Source: a filamentous cyanobacterium CCP2
Lineage (GTDB): Bacteria; Cyanobacteriota; Cyanobacteriia; Elainellales; Elainellaceae
Direction of reading: 5' to 3'
NCBI GenBank assembly: GCA_003003615.1
Contig: PVWD01000021.1
Location: 1 to 41,194 of the forward strand
DNA length: 41,194 bases
Part shown: positions 7,214 through 15,587 of the stretch, one piece after another
Layout of the letters: each line of letters starts with the position of its first letter
Position numbering within the stretch: the first letter of the stretch is position 1
Program-made: the position numbers and the translations under genes
Notes under the pieces: model-generated
Databases searched by the model: none
What the model saw: only the letters and a program-made list of their open reading frames with translations
What the model was told of the DNA's origin: nothing

Positions 7214-8359
7214 GTGAATCCTATTCCGTCGTTTGATCTCAGTAGACAATACAAACTGATTGGTGATGAAATCCGCACAGCAGCTTCAGAGGTGCTGGCA
7301 TCGGGTCAGTACATTGGTGGTTCTGTCGTTCAGGGGTTTGAACAACAGTTTGCCGCCTACACGGGTACAGCGGAGTGTGTTGCCTGCAATTCTGGAACAG
7401 ATGCTTTGTTTCTGGCGTTACGATCGCTCCAAATTGGGCCAGGCGATGAGGTGATTACAACTCCGTTTACCTTTGTGGCAACGGCTGAAGTGATTAGTGC
7501 GGTGGGGGCAAAACCTGTTTTTGTTGATATTGACCCCCAGACGTTTAATTTAGACCTGAACCAAATTGAAGCGGCAATTACCGATCGCACAAAAGCCATT
7601 ATTCCGGTGCATTTATTTGGGCAACCCGTAGATATGACTCGCGTGATGACGATCGCCCAAACCCACAACCTTTGGGTAATTGAAGACTGCGCTCAGGCAA
7701 CCGGAGCAACCTGGGCAGGGCAGAAGGTCGGCAGCATAGGGCACATTGGTTGCTTTAGCTTTTACCCCACCAAAAATCTGGGAGCCTGTGGCGATGGTGG
7801 AGCGATGACGACCAATGATTCGGGCATTGCGGCCCAACTGCGGATGCTGCGGGATCATGGACAAAAACAACGCTACATGTACGAGGCGATCGGGGTTAAT
7901 AGCCGGTTGGATGCGGTGCAAGCGGCCATTCTTCAGGTAAAACTGCGCTACCTCGAAACCTGGAACATTCAACGTCAAACGATCGCCAGCCGCTATCATG
8001 ATTTACTGCAATCCATTGCCGGAATTGTCATTCCTCAAGACATTGCAGGTGGGCAAAGCGTATGGAATCAATACACAATTCGAGTGTTGCAACCGCAAGG
8101 TGAATCAGCCCCTCAAGGGCAAAATCGGCGCGATCGGGTGCGGCAACAGCTTCAACAGCATCAGGTCGGTTCAATGGTCTACTACCCAAAACCCCTGCAC
8201 ATTCAGCCGGTGTATGCCGATTTGGGCTACTGGACAGGCGATCTAACGATTTCTGAACAAATGGCACAAGAGGTTCTGTCTTTACCCATGTTCCCAGAGC
8301 TAGAAGCTGACCAGCAAGAACAGGTGGTGTACGCCCTGAAGGACAGTTTGGCGCATTGA
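7214..8359 (+). CDS. DegT/DnrJ/EryC1/StrS family sugar aminotransferase
   Basis: PLP-dependent aminotransferase that aminates keto-sugar nucleotides, usually for surface polysaccharide or glycan building blocks. From the GTG at 7214 the protein has 381 residues. It opens with IPSFDLSRQYKLIGDEI, followed by ASGQYIGGSVVQGFE, CNSGTDALFLALRSLQIGPG, DEVITTPFTFVATAEVISAVG and VIEDCAQATGA. The PLP lysine is Lys187 in SFYPTKNLGACGDGGAM. There is no ATG near the family start; an in-frame GTG at 7199 would add five residues, and the choice between them is open. No sugar-nucleotide enzymes flank it, so the substrate is unknown. Confidence 0.92.
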   Translation: MNPIPSFDLSRQYKLIGDEIRTAASEVLASGQYIGGSVVQGFEQQFAAYTGTAECVACNSGTDALFLALRSLQIGPGDEVITTPFTFVATAEVISAVGAKPVFVDIDPQTFNLDLNQIEAAITDRTKAIIPVHLFGQPVDMTRVMTIAQTHNLWVIEDCAQATGATWAGQKVGSIGHIGCFSFYPTKNLGACGDGGAMTTNDSGIAAQLRMLRDHGQKQRYMYEAIGVNSRLDAVQAAILQVKLRYLETWNIQRQTIASRYHDLLQSIAGIVIPQDIAGGQSVWNQYTIRVLQPQGESAPQGQNRRDRVRQQLQQHQVGSMVYYPKPLHIQPVYADLGYWTGDLTISEQMAQEVLSLPMFPELEADQQEQVVYALKDSLAH

Positions 8360-8397
8360 ATCCTGATTTCAACAGTTTTAGGACTGATTTAGGACTG

Positions 8398-8527
8398 GCG
8401 CAGTTGCCTTGAGATAAACTTTCTCTGATGGAGATGCTCCGCGAACAGGCTAAAAGCAAAATCCATTCATGGAAGTTTAAGAAAATAATTGAGTCATTAT
8501 CTTGTGGGGTGGGCATCTTGCCCACCC
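8398..8527 (+). repeat. Dispersed intergenic element, homologous to 25798-25898
   Basis: Shares a run of blocks in the same order with 25798-25898: CGCAGTTG, TTGAGATA, GGCTAAAAGC, AAATCCATT, ATGGAAGTT and then a palindromic GGGCATCTTGCCC or GCAGGCATCTTGCCTGC core. Here the palindrome is GGGTGGGCATCTTGCCCACCC at 8507-8527. Looks like a degenerate non-coding mobile repeat. I see no coding frame in it. Confidence 0.65.
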
Positions 8528-8588
8528 AGTCATCTGTTCATTCCATCGCTTTCTCATCAAGACGATCGCAGTCTGACCTGGATAATCT

Positions 8589-8688
8589 GGGTGTATCCCA
8601 CTTTTGCATTTCCATGACAAATCGCTCACTGGCAGGCAAGATGCCTGCGCTACGGAAATCGATCCATTTGCATCAATGGGATGCTCCC
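8589..8688 (-). mobile_element. 100-bp MITE-like element, copy 1
   Basis: A 100-base unit about 91 per cent identical (9 differences by eye) to 38877-38976. Its ends form imperfect terminal inverted repeats: GGGTGTATCCCACTTTTGCA on the left against GGGAGCATCCCATTGATGCA on the right read in reverse, 15 of 20 matching. The centre is the GCAGGCA/TGCCTGC hairpin. No target duplication is obvious. It is a candidate non-autonomous element; the strand given is arbitrary. Confidence 0.65.
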
Positions 8689-8831
8689 GATAATCTTCTT
8701 ACGCCATAAAACAAAAAAGTACGACCTCATTAAAGAGATTGCCAACAAAAGGTACAATCACAAACAAATCTTTTAATCCATCGCAGTACATTAATTACAT
8801 TAATACATCAATATATAAACGCCCTACTCCT

Positions 8832-10109
8832 ATGAATGCCCTAATCGATCGCGTCGTTGAAGATGGCAGAGATATTTTGGTCATTGACGATACGCCAGAT
8901 AATCTGCGGTTTTTATCAAGCTTGTTAACAGAAGCGGGGTATACCGTTCGCAAGGTCATTAATGGCGAACTGGGTTTAGAAGCGGCAAAACTTCAACCGC
9001 CCGATTTGATTTTGTTGGATATTATGATGCCCGGAATGAATGGGTACGAAGTTTGTCAACGCATGAAGACAAGCGATCGAACTCGTGATGTTCCGATTAT
9101 TTTCCTAAGTGCTTTAGATGAAGAACTAGAGAAAGTACAAGCCTTTCAAATTGGCGGTGTTGACTATGTGACGAAGCCATTCCAGGTTGTAGAAGTCCTT
9201 GCCCGCATTGAAACGCACCTAAAGATCAGCCGGTTACAACAGCAGTTACAACAGCAGAATCTACAACTTCAGCAGGAAATGGCGTATCGCACCTCTGCCG
9301 AAGCGGCATTGCAACTTTTAAACCAGGGAATTGATGCTCACGTTCAGGAACATACAGCCGAATTAAAAGCAAAGACTGAACGCCTTCTCCATCGCCAAAA
9401 AGAACTCCAAGCAGCACTGGAACAAGAAGAAAAGCTGAATGCTGTCCAGTCTCAGGCGATCGAAACATTAGCACAAGGTTTGAAAAACCCTCTGAATGAT
9501 CTTGAGAATGCAATCGATTGCCTACAAAAAGAATTGCCTGAACACCTCAGCAACAACCTTTCTGTCCAGCAAATTGTCAACAGCATTTTGCAAATCGAGC
9601 AACTCATCAGTAAAGCCTTATCATTAGTCAAACCTATTGCCAAAGAACTTTGTTTTAACCCTGTTTTACTCGATTTCACTCGGTTTTGCCGTAACATCGT
9701 AAACCAATGGCAGTTGCCAGAGGACAGCCCCCACTCCCTCAACTTTTTGCCCGTCAGTCAAGCCCCGACGCAGGTTTTTGCTGATCCAGGTTTGCTCCAA
9801 CAACTTCTAACGATCCTCATTGCCAACGCCATTCAATTTTCTCCAAATGGCGGCACTGTTGAAGTTGAGCTAGGGTATGAACCGCGCAATGTGCACCTGT
9901 ATATCCGAGATCAAGGAATCGGAATTCCGCCAGACGAAATACAGCATATTTTCGATCGGCTTTATTGTGCCAGCAATGCTGGAAGGCTGGCTGGGTCAGG
10001 AATGAGCTTGGCAAAAGCAAAGCAAATTGTGGAACGTCATCGGGGAACTATCACCGTTGAAAGCGAGATCGGCAAAGGTACAAGTTTTACAGTAACACTG
10101 CCGCTTTAA
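8832..10109 (+). CDS. Response regulator fused to a degenerate histidine-kinase module
   Basis: From the ATG at 8832 (no clear Shine-Dalgarno) the protein has 425 residues. Residues 15-130 are a complete receiver domain: acidic DD in VIDDTPDN, phospho-acceptor Asp63 in LLDIMMPGMNGYEVC, conserved Lys115 in TKPF. A long Gln-rich coiled coil follows (about 133-205). The dimerisation/phospho-acceptor helix reads LAQGLKNPLNDLENAI, where kinases have the H-box S-H-E-L-R-T-P-L; Gln215 replaces His. The C-terminal ATPase domain has an N-box (IANAIQFSP), G1 DQGIGIP and a G2 box GSGMSLAKAK in which the usual second Gly is Ser. It probably cannot autophosphorylate on His, so it may be a phosphate-responsive scaffold or pseudokinase. 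It is a stand-alone gene. Confidence 0.88.
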   Translation: MNALIDRVVEDGRDILVIDDTPDNLRFLSSLLTEAGYTVRKVINGELGLEAAKLQPPDLILLDIMMPGMNGYEVCQRMKTSDRTRDVPIIFLSALDEELEKVQAFQIGGVDYVTKPFQVVEVLARIETHLKISRLQQQLQQQNLQLQQEMAYRTSAEAALQLLNQGIDAHVQEHTAELKAKTERLLHRQKELQAALEQEEKLNAVQSQAIETLAQGLKNPLNDLENAIDCLQKELPEHLSNNLSVQQIVNSILQIEQLISKALSLVKPIAKELCFNPVLLDFTRFCRNIVNQWQLPEDSPHSLNFLPVSQAPTQVFADPGLLQQLLTILIANAIQFSPNGGTVEVELGYEPRNVHLYIRDQGIGIPPDEIQHIFDRLYCASNAGRLAGSGMSLAKAKQIVERHRGTITVESEIGKGTSFTVTLPL

Positions 10110-10258
10110 CATCACCGCTTTAACATCAATTTCACTTCACATCAAAACTTTTCAGCAACTTAGCTCAAGCTAAAACCTTGGGCGAATGTTATCACGGATA
10201 CAGGGCGATCGTTTCAACCTGTGCGCCCCATTCTACGCCGATCAAAAGAGCTTGTTGT

Positions 10259-11059
10259 ATGGCTATCTATCTGCGATTAAATGAGGGTGATTATGGGGCA
10301 CTGACTCGCTATTTACAAGTGCTGCTATGCGCTCATGGAAATATTTCTGTCATTGCTGACGGCCGGTTTGGCCGCAGTACAAAGGCTGCCGTTGCCCAGT
10401 TCCAAACGTCCCGTTCCTTGCCGAGTAATGGCGTTGTCAATTCAAAAACCTGGCAAGCCCTCCAACAATTTACGCTGCCCCGCACTACAGGAAGTGGCTC
10501 CTTTCCCGTTGGACAACTCCCCATTCGAGAAGGAGACTCTGGGGCGATCGTCTGTCAGCTTCAAACTTTGCTTCGATCGCACTATTCCAACGTCATTGTA
10601 AATGGATGTTTTGACCGGAAAGTCGCTGAATTGGTCAAGCGGTTTCAAAATAAATGCGGATTGACAAGCACTGGAATAGTGGATGGTGGTACATGGTGGC
10701 AACTCTACAAGAAAATTCTGCGCTTAGGTGATGCGGGCGACAAGACACAAGACTTGCAAAACTGTTTACGAAAGCACGGCTATATTCTTTCAACAAACGG
10801 CACCTTTGATGAAGCAACGTTGATTGCTGTCATGGACTTTCAGCAACGCTATGGGCTTCCGGTAGATGGCATCGTTGGTCTAATGACCTGGGTGATTTTG
10901 GCTGAGGCAATTCCGTCCACACCTCACTTCGTCCAGCTAACAGAACTGTGTTTGTCCTACACCCAACTTCAGCAACCCAAAACCATCAAGCCGCTTCACC
11001 CAAAAGATGCAACTTCACCCCATCGGGCGATCGGTTCAGTGCGCCCAAGGAGCGTTTAA
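10259..11059 (+). CDS. Peptidoglycan-binding protein with three PG_binding_1 domains
   Basis: A 266-residue protein made of three peptidoglycan-binding type 1 domains at about residues 6-72, 88-152 and 154-218. Each shows the hallmark pattern L..G..G..V..LQ..L......V.G.FG..T..AV..FQ...GL...G.V...TW. No catalytic domain and no signal peptide are visible, so either it is exported another way or the true start is upstream: the frame stays open to 10178, but those 27 residues are not signal-like. I chose ATG 10259 because the first domain begins just after it. The last 48 residues are basic and unordered. It lies 149 bases after the pseudokinase gene on the same strand. Confidence 0.88.
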   Translation: MAIYLRLNEGDYGALTRYLQVLLCAHGNISVIADGRFGRSTKAAVAQFQTSRSLPSNGVVNSKTWQALQQFTLPRTTGSGSFPVGQLPIREGDSGAIVCQLQTLLRSHYSNVIVNGCFDRKVAELVKRFQNKCGLTSTGIVDGGTWWQLYKKILRLGDAGDKTQDLQNCLRKHGYILSTNGTFDEATLIAVMDFQQRYGLPVDGIVGLMTWVILAEAIPSTPHFVQLTELCLSYTQLQQPKTIKPLHPKDATSPHRAIGSVRPRSV

Positions 11060-11229
11060 AGGCTGAATTTTGATGATCTAGCAATGAATGGAAAGATGAG
11101 GGTCATTTCGCGAACTACCCCTATCGCATCTGTTTCTCTACTTTCAAGAATTGGGGTGACTTCTACTGCCCTAATTTCTCAAACTCCATAATCTTCCTGG
11201 TTTGTCAACCCATTTTTGGCGGAAATTAA

Positions 11230-11424
11230 GCCCAGTGAGGGGATAAATTAACCTATTGCAGCGCGGGAGAGTAGCAGGGCATTATTCAGCCAAACCAAGG
11301 AAGAATTCCTGAAGAGACAGCTATAGAATTCAACAAGAATAAACGAACGACACTCCAGCCCTAGCTTTGTCCTGCCAGCACTAAGAATCCCACTGTTTGG
11401 TAGTGACAAAGTCGGGGTTTTTTT
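11230..11424 (+). ncRNA. Candidate small RNA ending in a strong terminator
   Basis: A long hairpin closes at 11359-11417: CCCT-A-GCTTTGTCCTGCCA pairs with TGGTAG-T-GACAAAGTCGGGG (one mismatch, one bulge, a few G-T pairs), followed directly by seven Ts at 11418-11424. The T run is on the plus strand, and no plus-strand gene ends within 300 bases, so it may end a separate small transcript. The 5' limit given is a guess. It could instead be the terminator of the peptidoglycan-binding gene with a long 3' UTR. No known RNA family is recognised. Confidence 0.4.
11359..11424 (+). terminator. Strong rho-independent terminator
   Basis: About 18 paired bases in two stacked stems, 20-base apical loop, then TTTTTTT. 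See the small RNA candidate at 11230-11424 for which transcript it may end. Confidence 0.75.
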
Positions 11425-11470
11425 GTGCCTGCCCCCCTGGAATTTGAGTAGGGCGGACACTGAGATACCC

Positions 11471-13891
11471 CTAGTTCACCAAATTTTCTGGAGAGAGTGA
11501 ACCACCAGAAACCTCAGAAACCTCCTCTGCAAAGGGACTCTGTGCATCGTTAAAGACATCCAGACTCGTGCTGAGGGGGTCATTGGCAGGCACAGCAGCT
11601 TCACTGGGAACGGTAGAGCCGCCACTGAGGGGTTCTTGTTGCAGTCCATCTTCGCTCAGGGGAAGGTTGTCTTCAGCAGGAACGATCGCCGGATTCGTCA
11701 ACGGTGGAGTTTCTTCGATCGGTTCAATCATCCACTCACCCACCGAGGGTTCCACACTGGGGACTGGCTCTTCAGTAAATGGTCGAGGAGGAGTTGCTTC
11801 AACCTCTGCATTGGGCTGAGATTCCAGGCTAGGTTCGGCGATCGGTGCTGGAATGGGTTCTGGCGGAAAGGCTTCTGGGGGAGCAATTGGATTTGCAGGA
11901 GGTGCTGTTCTTTCCGCCCCAGCAGTTGGAGTGGGAAGCAGTTCACTCGGCGTTAGGCGGTCTGCTACAGGGCGCGGATGGGTACGCATTAGCTCCTCAA
12001 TGGTGCGTGGTAGCTGATGGGCAGGAGAAGGCAAGGGAGAGGGTTCTGCTGGCTCGTTGGGCTGGTTGGCAGGTTCGATTACAGAAGGAACAGGCTCCAC
12101 GACAGCCGATCGTGTTTCTGGGGAACGTTCCTCCTGTACTGAGTCAGAAGCTTGGCGAGTAGACCGATCGCGCGGTTGTTCTGCCTCAATGATCTGAGCT
12201 TGCCAATTGCCGATCGCAGCCTGTGCCCTGCCATAAAGGGCGCGCCCCGAACGAATTACCGATGCCGTTTGAATCGCCTCCCTGAGTAAACCTTGCCTCG
12301 CCTGGGATTGCGCCAACGTCAGGAACGGCTCATCCTCCAACACCTCAACTTTCTGCCCCCAGGCATAGGCCAAGCCCTGAGCCTCTCCGTGAAGCACCCG
12401 CCCAAACGGAATTTGGTTGACCTGGGCAATGGCTGTCTTTAAAGCGGCTAACGTTTCAGGCTCAGCCAGCTTTTGGGCATAGAAAAGAATGGGCTGATCT
12501 TCTAACCGTTCAGCTTCTTGTTGCCAATGGGCGATCAGCGTTTGCGCTTGCAGTCTGCGGGGGCGGTTAAAGTCAATTTGTTTTGCCTGGGCAATGGCCG
12601 TTTCCACTGCATCGCGGTTGCCCAAACTGGCAGTGACCTGGGCATATTGCAACTGAAGCATATCTTGGAGTTGGGCATCCCAGCTTTCCAGGCTGGCTTG
12701 TGCCTGAGCATAAAAGCGGCTATCCGGTTGAACTTGCCGTGCTGCGGCCACTGCTTCCATCATGTTCCAAAGGTGCTGCGGTGTCACCTTCCACTGAGAA
12801 CCGCTAGAAATTGCCATTTGCCTGGACTGGCTGAGCTTAATCAGGTTTTCCGCATCGACAAGCAGATCAGCACTGAGCTTAGCCGATTCAGCAAACGCGA
12901 TCGCTTCATCAAACTGCTTTTCTTGCCAACGTTGCCCACCCGCAATCAATAGAGATTCACCCCATTCCTTCAAGGCAGGCTGTGCTTCTACCCAGGTATG
13001 CGTATTGCGATCGATTTGCCCTAATCGATCGATCGCTGCCACAAGCTGTTGAGGTTTGTCGAGTTGGGCGATTGCAATCGCTTCTGCCAGTATCTGTCGG
13101 GCTTGTTTTTCCGTTTGTACCTGCTCAGAGAGCGTGTTGGCTTGTTGGGTTCTCCAGTAATCGTAGGGATGATCGCGCAGTTCAAAAATTTTGGCGTAGG
13201 CAAGATCCCAGTCTTGTTGTTTAAGAGCGTCTTGCACCTGGTTGAAGAGGATTTCGCCTTGTTGCCAAACCTCCTGCCATTGGGCGATCGTCGCTTGGGT
13301 TTCGGTATAAAGCGGACTGGTCGGTGGAATGCGATTTGCCAATTCCAGGGCACCCTCCAGGTCGTTTTGGGCCATCCGTTGACGGGCAATACCGAGAACA
13401 GAAGTAGACCATTCTGCCATCCAGCGATTTGCTTCATTGTAAAGGGGATGGGCGGGTGTCCAGGTTTCAACGAGTTCCAGTCCGGCAATCAGTTCGGGCA
13501 GCTCTCCAGATTGGGCGGCTTCCTGGGCACAATGTAGCCGTTCCATGTCGGATGAGAGTGGTGAAATATTTTGGCAATCTGTTGCGGGCGGAATGGCTGT
13601 TAACCAAAAAAAAGCAAACGCAGACAACCCACCCAAACCACAGCTCAGCAAAAACCAAACCAAAAACCAGCGCAAGGGTGGACGCGATGAGCGTGTCTCT
13701 GAGGGCGCACTCAAACTGGCAGATTGCTCTGGATATGCCGTCTGATCTGGACATAAAGATGAATCCGCTTGCGATCGTTTCTTGTCTGGCAGTAAAACAT
13801 TCTCTTCAAGGATGTTTTGATCAGGATTTAGATCAGGATTTGGATCAGATGAATCAGCGACTGGATCAGGAAACTGATACGATTTGTTCAT
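11471..13891 (-). CDS. 806-aa single-pass membrane protein with helical repeats and a Pro/Glu-rich tail
   Basis: Architecture: an acidic, Asp/Pro-rich cytoplasmic segment (residues 1-70), one transmembrane helix (RWFLVWFLLSCGLGGLSAFA, about 74-97), then about 480 residues of helical repeats and a C-terminal Pro/Glu-rich disordered tail (about 580-806). The repeats are 35-45 residues long and share the pattern A...I..L......Y..A...L..W, for example IPPTSPLYTETQATIAQWQ, VQPDSRFYAQAQASLESWD and IRSGRALYGRAQAAIGNWQ. This resembles a solenoid of degenerate TPR-like hairpins. Such proteins are found in filamentous cyanobacteria and are often misnamed chromosome segregation ATPases; no Walker motif is present here. 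The topology suggests a periplasmic scaffold. Function is unknown. Confidence 0.78.
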   Translation of the reverse strand: MNKSYQFPDPVADSSDPNPDLNPDQNILEENVLLPDKKRSQADSSLCPDQTAYPEQSASLSAPSETRSSRPPLRWFLVWFLLSCGLGGLSAFAFFWLTAIPPATDCQNISPLSSDMERLHCAQEAAQSGELPELIAGLELVETWTPAHPLYNEANRWMAEWSTSVLGIARQRMAQNDLEGALELANRIPPTSPLYTETQATIAQWQEVWQQGEILFNQVQDALKQQDWDLAYAKIFELRDHPYDYWRTQQANTLSEQVQTEKQARQILAEAIAIAQLDKPQQLVAAIDRLGQIDRNTHTWVEAQPALKEWGESLLIAGGQRWQEKQFDEAIAFAESAKLSADLLVDAENLIKLSQSRQMAISSGSQWKVTPQHLWNMMEAVAAARQVQPDSRFYAQAQASLESWDAQLQDMLQLQYAQVTASLGNRDAVETAIAQAKQIDFNRPRRLQAQTLIAHWQQEAERLEDQPILFYAQKLAEPETLAALKTAIAQVNQIPFGRVLHGEAQGLAYAWGQKVEVLEDEPFLTLAQSQARQGLLREAIQTASVIRSGRALYGRAQAAIGNWQAQIIEAEQPRDRSTRQASDSVQEERSPETRSAVVEPVPSVIEPANQPNEPAEPSPLPSPAHQLPRTIEELMRTHPRPVADRLTPSELLPTPTAGAERTAPPANPIAPPEAFPPEPIPAPIAEPSLESQPNAEVEATPPRPFTEEPVPSVEPSVGEWMIEPIEETPPLTNPAIVPAEDNLPLSEDGLQQEPLSGGSTVPSEAAVPANDPLSTSLDVFNDAQSPFAEEVSEVSGGSLSPENLVN

Positions 13892-14730
13892 AGTGAACCT
13901 CTCACACCTTTGGCAAACGTTTACTGCCGATAGTCGTGTTTTGCTTTGATAAAGTTATCTTTATAGATTTCCATATTCATCTCAGATAGGGAACCCCCAA
14001 AGGGCGGTTTTTTAGAAAGCACTTCTCCATACGCTAATCTGGTTACGAAATGTAAAAGCCTTAGCGACGATCGGAAAGGTTAGGACAGTGAACGTCAACA
14101 AAGCTGATAAAAGCTGCGAAACCGTTCTGATCAACCTTTTTACTAACAGAACAGGCTCTATTTCATACCTCTAGATTTAGCGTAAGGTGGGCAGTGCCCA
14201 CCCTACAAATGAAGGTTTTGCGTAAGTCCTAACTGGGATGAATTTCAGGATTACGATCGAGATATTTCATGAAAAGTAGATTTGTCCTGGCAACTGTCTC
14301 AGCCTGCAAAGGTGAGTCGTGAAGTGATACTTTTCAGCCTGAAAAAGTTCAGAAAATCAGTTATTGATCCTTTCTCAAATCCATCCAAAATGTGGAATAA
14401 ATTCAGGTAAAACATCATCTTATGCCTAGGGTTAAATGCTTCTTAAAATCAATCGTTAATCCTATTAATTTGTGTTTATTGTTTCAACAGGTTATCCAAA
14501 ATTTAGTTGCGAAAAGGCGATCGAATGCATTTTTTTCAGATTGAAATCTTGATCTAACCCGTTTTTTCAGACTTTGACAAATCCTCTCAGCTTTCTCAGC
14601 CAACGATTAACATCTTTTCAGGTTGCAGTCAGACTGTCTTCAGCCCAAGCGTTCATTCTAGTGATCAAGCAAATCAATAAACCCTTCATAAAACACTAAT
14701 CACAATCTTACTTTGCTGGAGCAACTTACA
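13892..14730. other. 839-base intergenic region
   Basis: The longest gene-free stretch. It holds the divergent promoters of the 806-aa protein and the small repeat protein. At 13990-14013 a hairpin AACC-C-CC/GG-C-GGTT is followed by TTTTTT, terminator-like on the plus strand but with no gene before it. At 14184-14204 lies a palindrome AAGGTGGGCAGTGCCCACCCT followed by CGTAAGTCCTAA, a fragment of the dispersed repeat family. The 14240-14700 part is AT-rich with no convincing ORF, and may be a long 5' leader of the gene at 14731. Confidence 0.45.
14184..14204. repeat. Palindromic GTGGGCAGTGCCCAC repeat
   Basis: Stem GTGGGCA/TGCCCAC around a single base, analogous to GTGGGCATCTTGCCCAC at 8507-8527. 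The adjoining TTGCGTAAGTCC is the reverse of GGACTTACGCA near 25794, tying it to the same dispersed family. Confidence 0.6.
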
Positions 14731-14937
14731 ATGAACCGCCTAACGCTTGCCATTTTCTCGACGATCGCCCTTGTTTCAATAGCAGCACCTACAATGGCTC
14801 TCAGCCCTCGGTTTGAGGAGTCTCGCGAGGAGCGGCTAAACGCCCTTAGCCCCCGGTTTGAAGACACCCACTGGCAACAGCTCAACGCACTCAGTCCTCG
14901 GTTCAAACAAGCCTATTGGGATAATCTCTACAGCTAA
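14731..14937 (+). CDS. 68-aa secreted protein with three ALSPRF repeats
   Basis: A signal peptide (MNRLTLAIFSTIALVSIAAP, cleavage expected after TMA, residue 26) is followed by a mature part built only of three tandem repeats of 15-16 residues: ALSPRFEESREERLN, ALSPRFEDTHWQQLN and ALSPRFKQAYWDNLYS. I chose the ATG at 14731 because it begins the signal peptide; an in-frame TTG/ATG further up adds only six residues. The mature protein is about 42 residues. A terminator at 15051-15082 closes the unit. It could be a secreted peptide precursor, a surface binder or a small amphipathic structural protein; the sequence does not say which. No neighbour shares its strand or theme apart from the exported SLH fragment. 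Confidence 0.75.
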   Translation: MNRLTLAIFSTIALVSIAAPTMALSPRFEESREERLNALSPRFEDTHWQQLNALSPRFKQAYWDNLYS

Positions 14938-15050
14938 TCTTTCGCCTCTCGTGCCGAATCAAAAAAATGCCCTAAACGTGAGTACTAGCTAGGAGCAACA
15001 GCTGACTTTACGTTTCGCTCACTTGTCTCTGCTCCGATGTGAATCACATT

Positions 15051-15082
15051 CCCCTATTGAATAGCCCAATAGGGGATTTTTT
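15051..15082 (+). terminator. Rho-independent terminator of the ALSPRF gene
   Basis: Perfect nine-base-pair stem CCCCTATTG/CAATAGGGG with a seven-base loop, then A and six Ts. It lies 114 bases beyond the stop codon at 14937 on the same strand. Confidence 0.85.
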
Positions 15083-15098
15083 ATTCTTAACTCATTCA

Positions 15099-15422
15099 CT
15101 AAAGCGGAAAACAACGAATTGGGCCGATCGCCAATCGATTTACCGCTTCATAGGCCCAATCTTCTGGACGGACATCAGGAAAGGCAGAGGCAAACTGACC
15201 AGCAGGGCAAGATGGCGCGATCGGTTCTTCTGGGGCAGGTAAGGTTTGGGCATCCAATTCTGGCTCGGTTGGGGTGGGTGCGTTGTCGAGGAGCGGTGCG
15301 TTTGTCTCTGGGAGTGGGGGATTAGGAGATGGCGAGGTTGACTGGGCAAAGGCAGGAGCAACTGCCCAATGGAGAGCCGCAATTGAAGCAAAAACAATGC
15401 TTCCACGAATAACGTTCATCAT
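15099..15422 (-). CDS. Exported protein with a C-terminal partial SLH motif
   Basis: A 107-residue protein: signal peptide (MMNVIRGSIVFASIAALHWA to about AFA, residue 26), a Pro/Thr/Glu-rich linker (27-75), and a C-terminal FPDVRPEDWAYEAVNRLA, the opening half of an S-layer homology motif. The normal SLH continuation (G.. GYPDG.F) is absent and the protein ends with GPIRCFPL. It may be a naturally short anchor or a truncated member of the cyanobacterial SLH exported family. It is convergent with the small repeat gene; the terminator between them may serve only the latter. Confidence 0.75.
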   Translation of the reverse strand: MMNVIRGSIVFASIAALHWAVAPAFAQSTSPSPNPPLPETNAPLLDNAPTPTEPELDAQTLPAPEEPIAPSCPAGQFASAFPDVRPEDWAYEAVNRLAIGPIRCFPL

Positions 15423-15587
15423 GGCTGTCTCAAATCATTCCTTGAATGGAGTACTGGAGCGGGGCTGCGATACGTCTCTAGTCTAATAAATTCGTTCAAT
15501 GTGTTCGAGATATCAGAGCGATCGGCGGGAAGTGCTATAGGCTAAGGGCGAATCTTGTATTTGTTAGAGACGCAGGCGGATACTCCG

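Noticed and set aside
11248-11460. 70-codon minus-strand frame after the 806-aa gene
   Set aside because: It covers the long terminator hairpin and has no ribosome-binding site.
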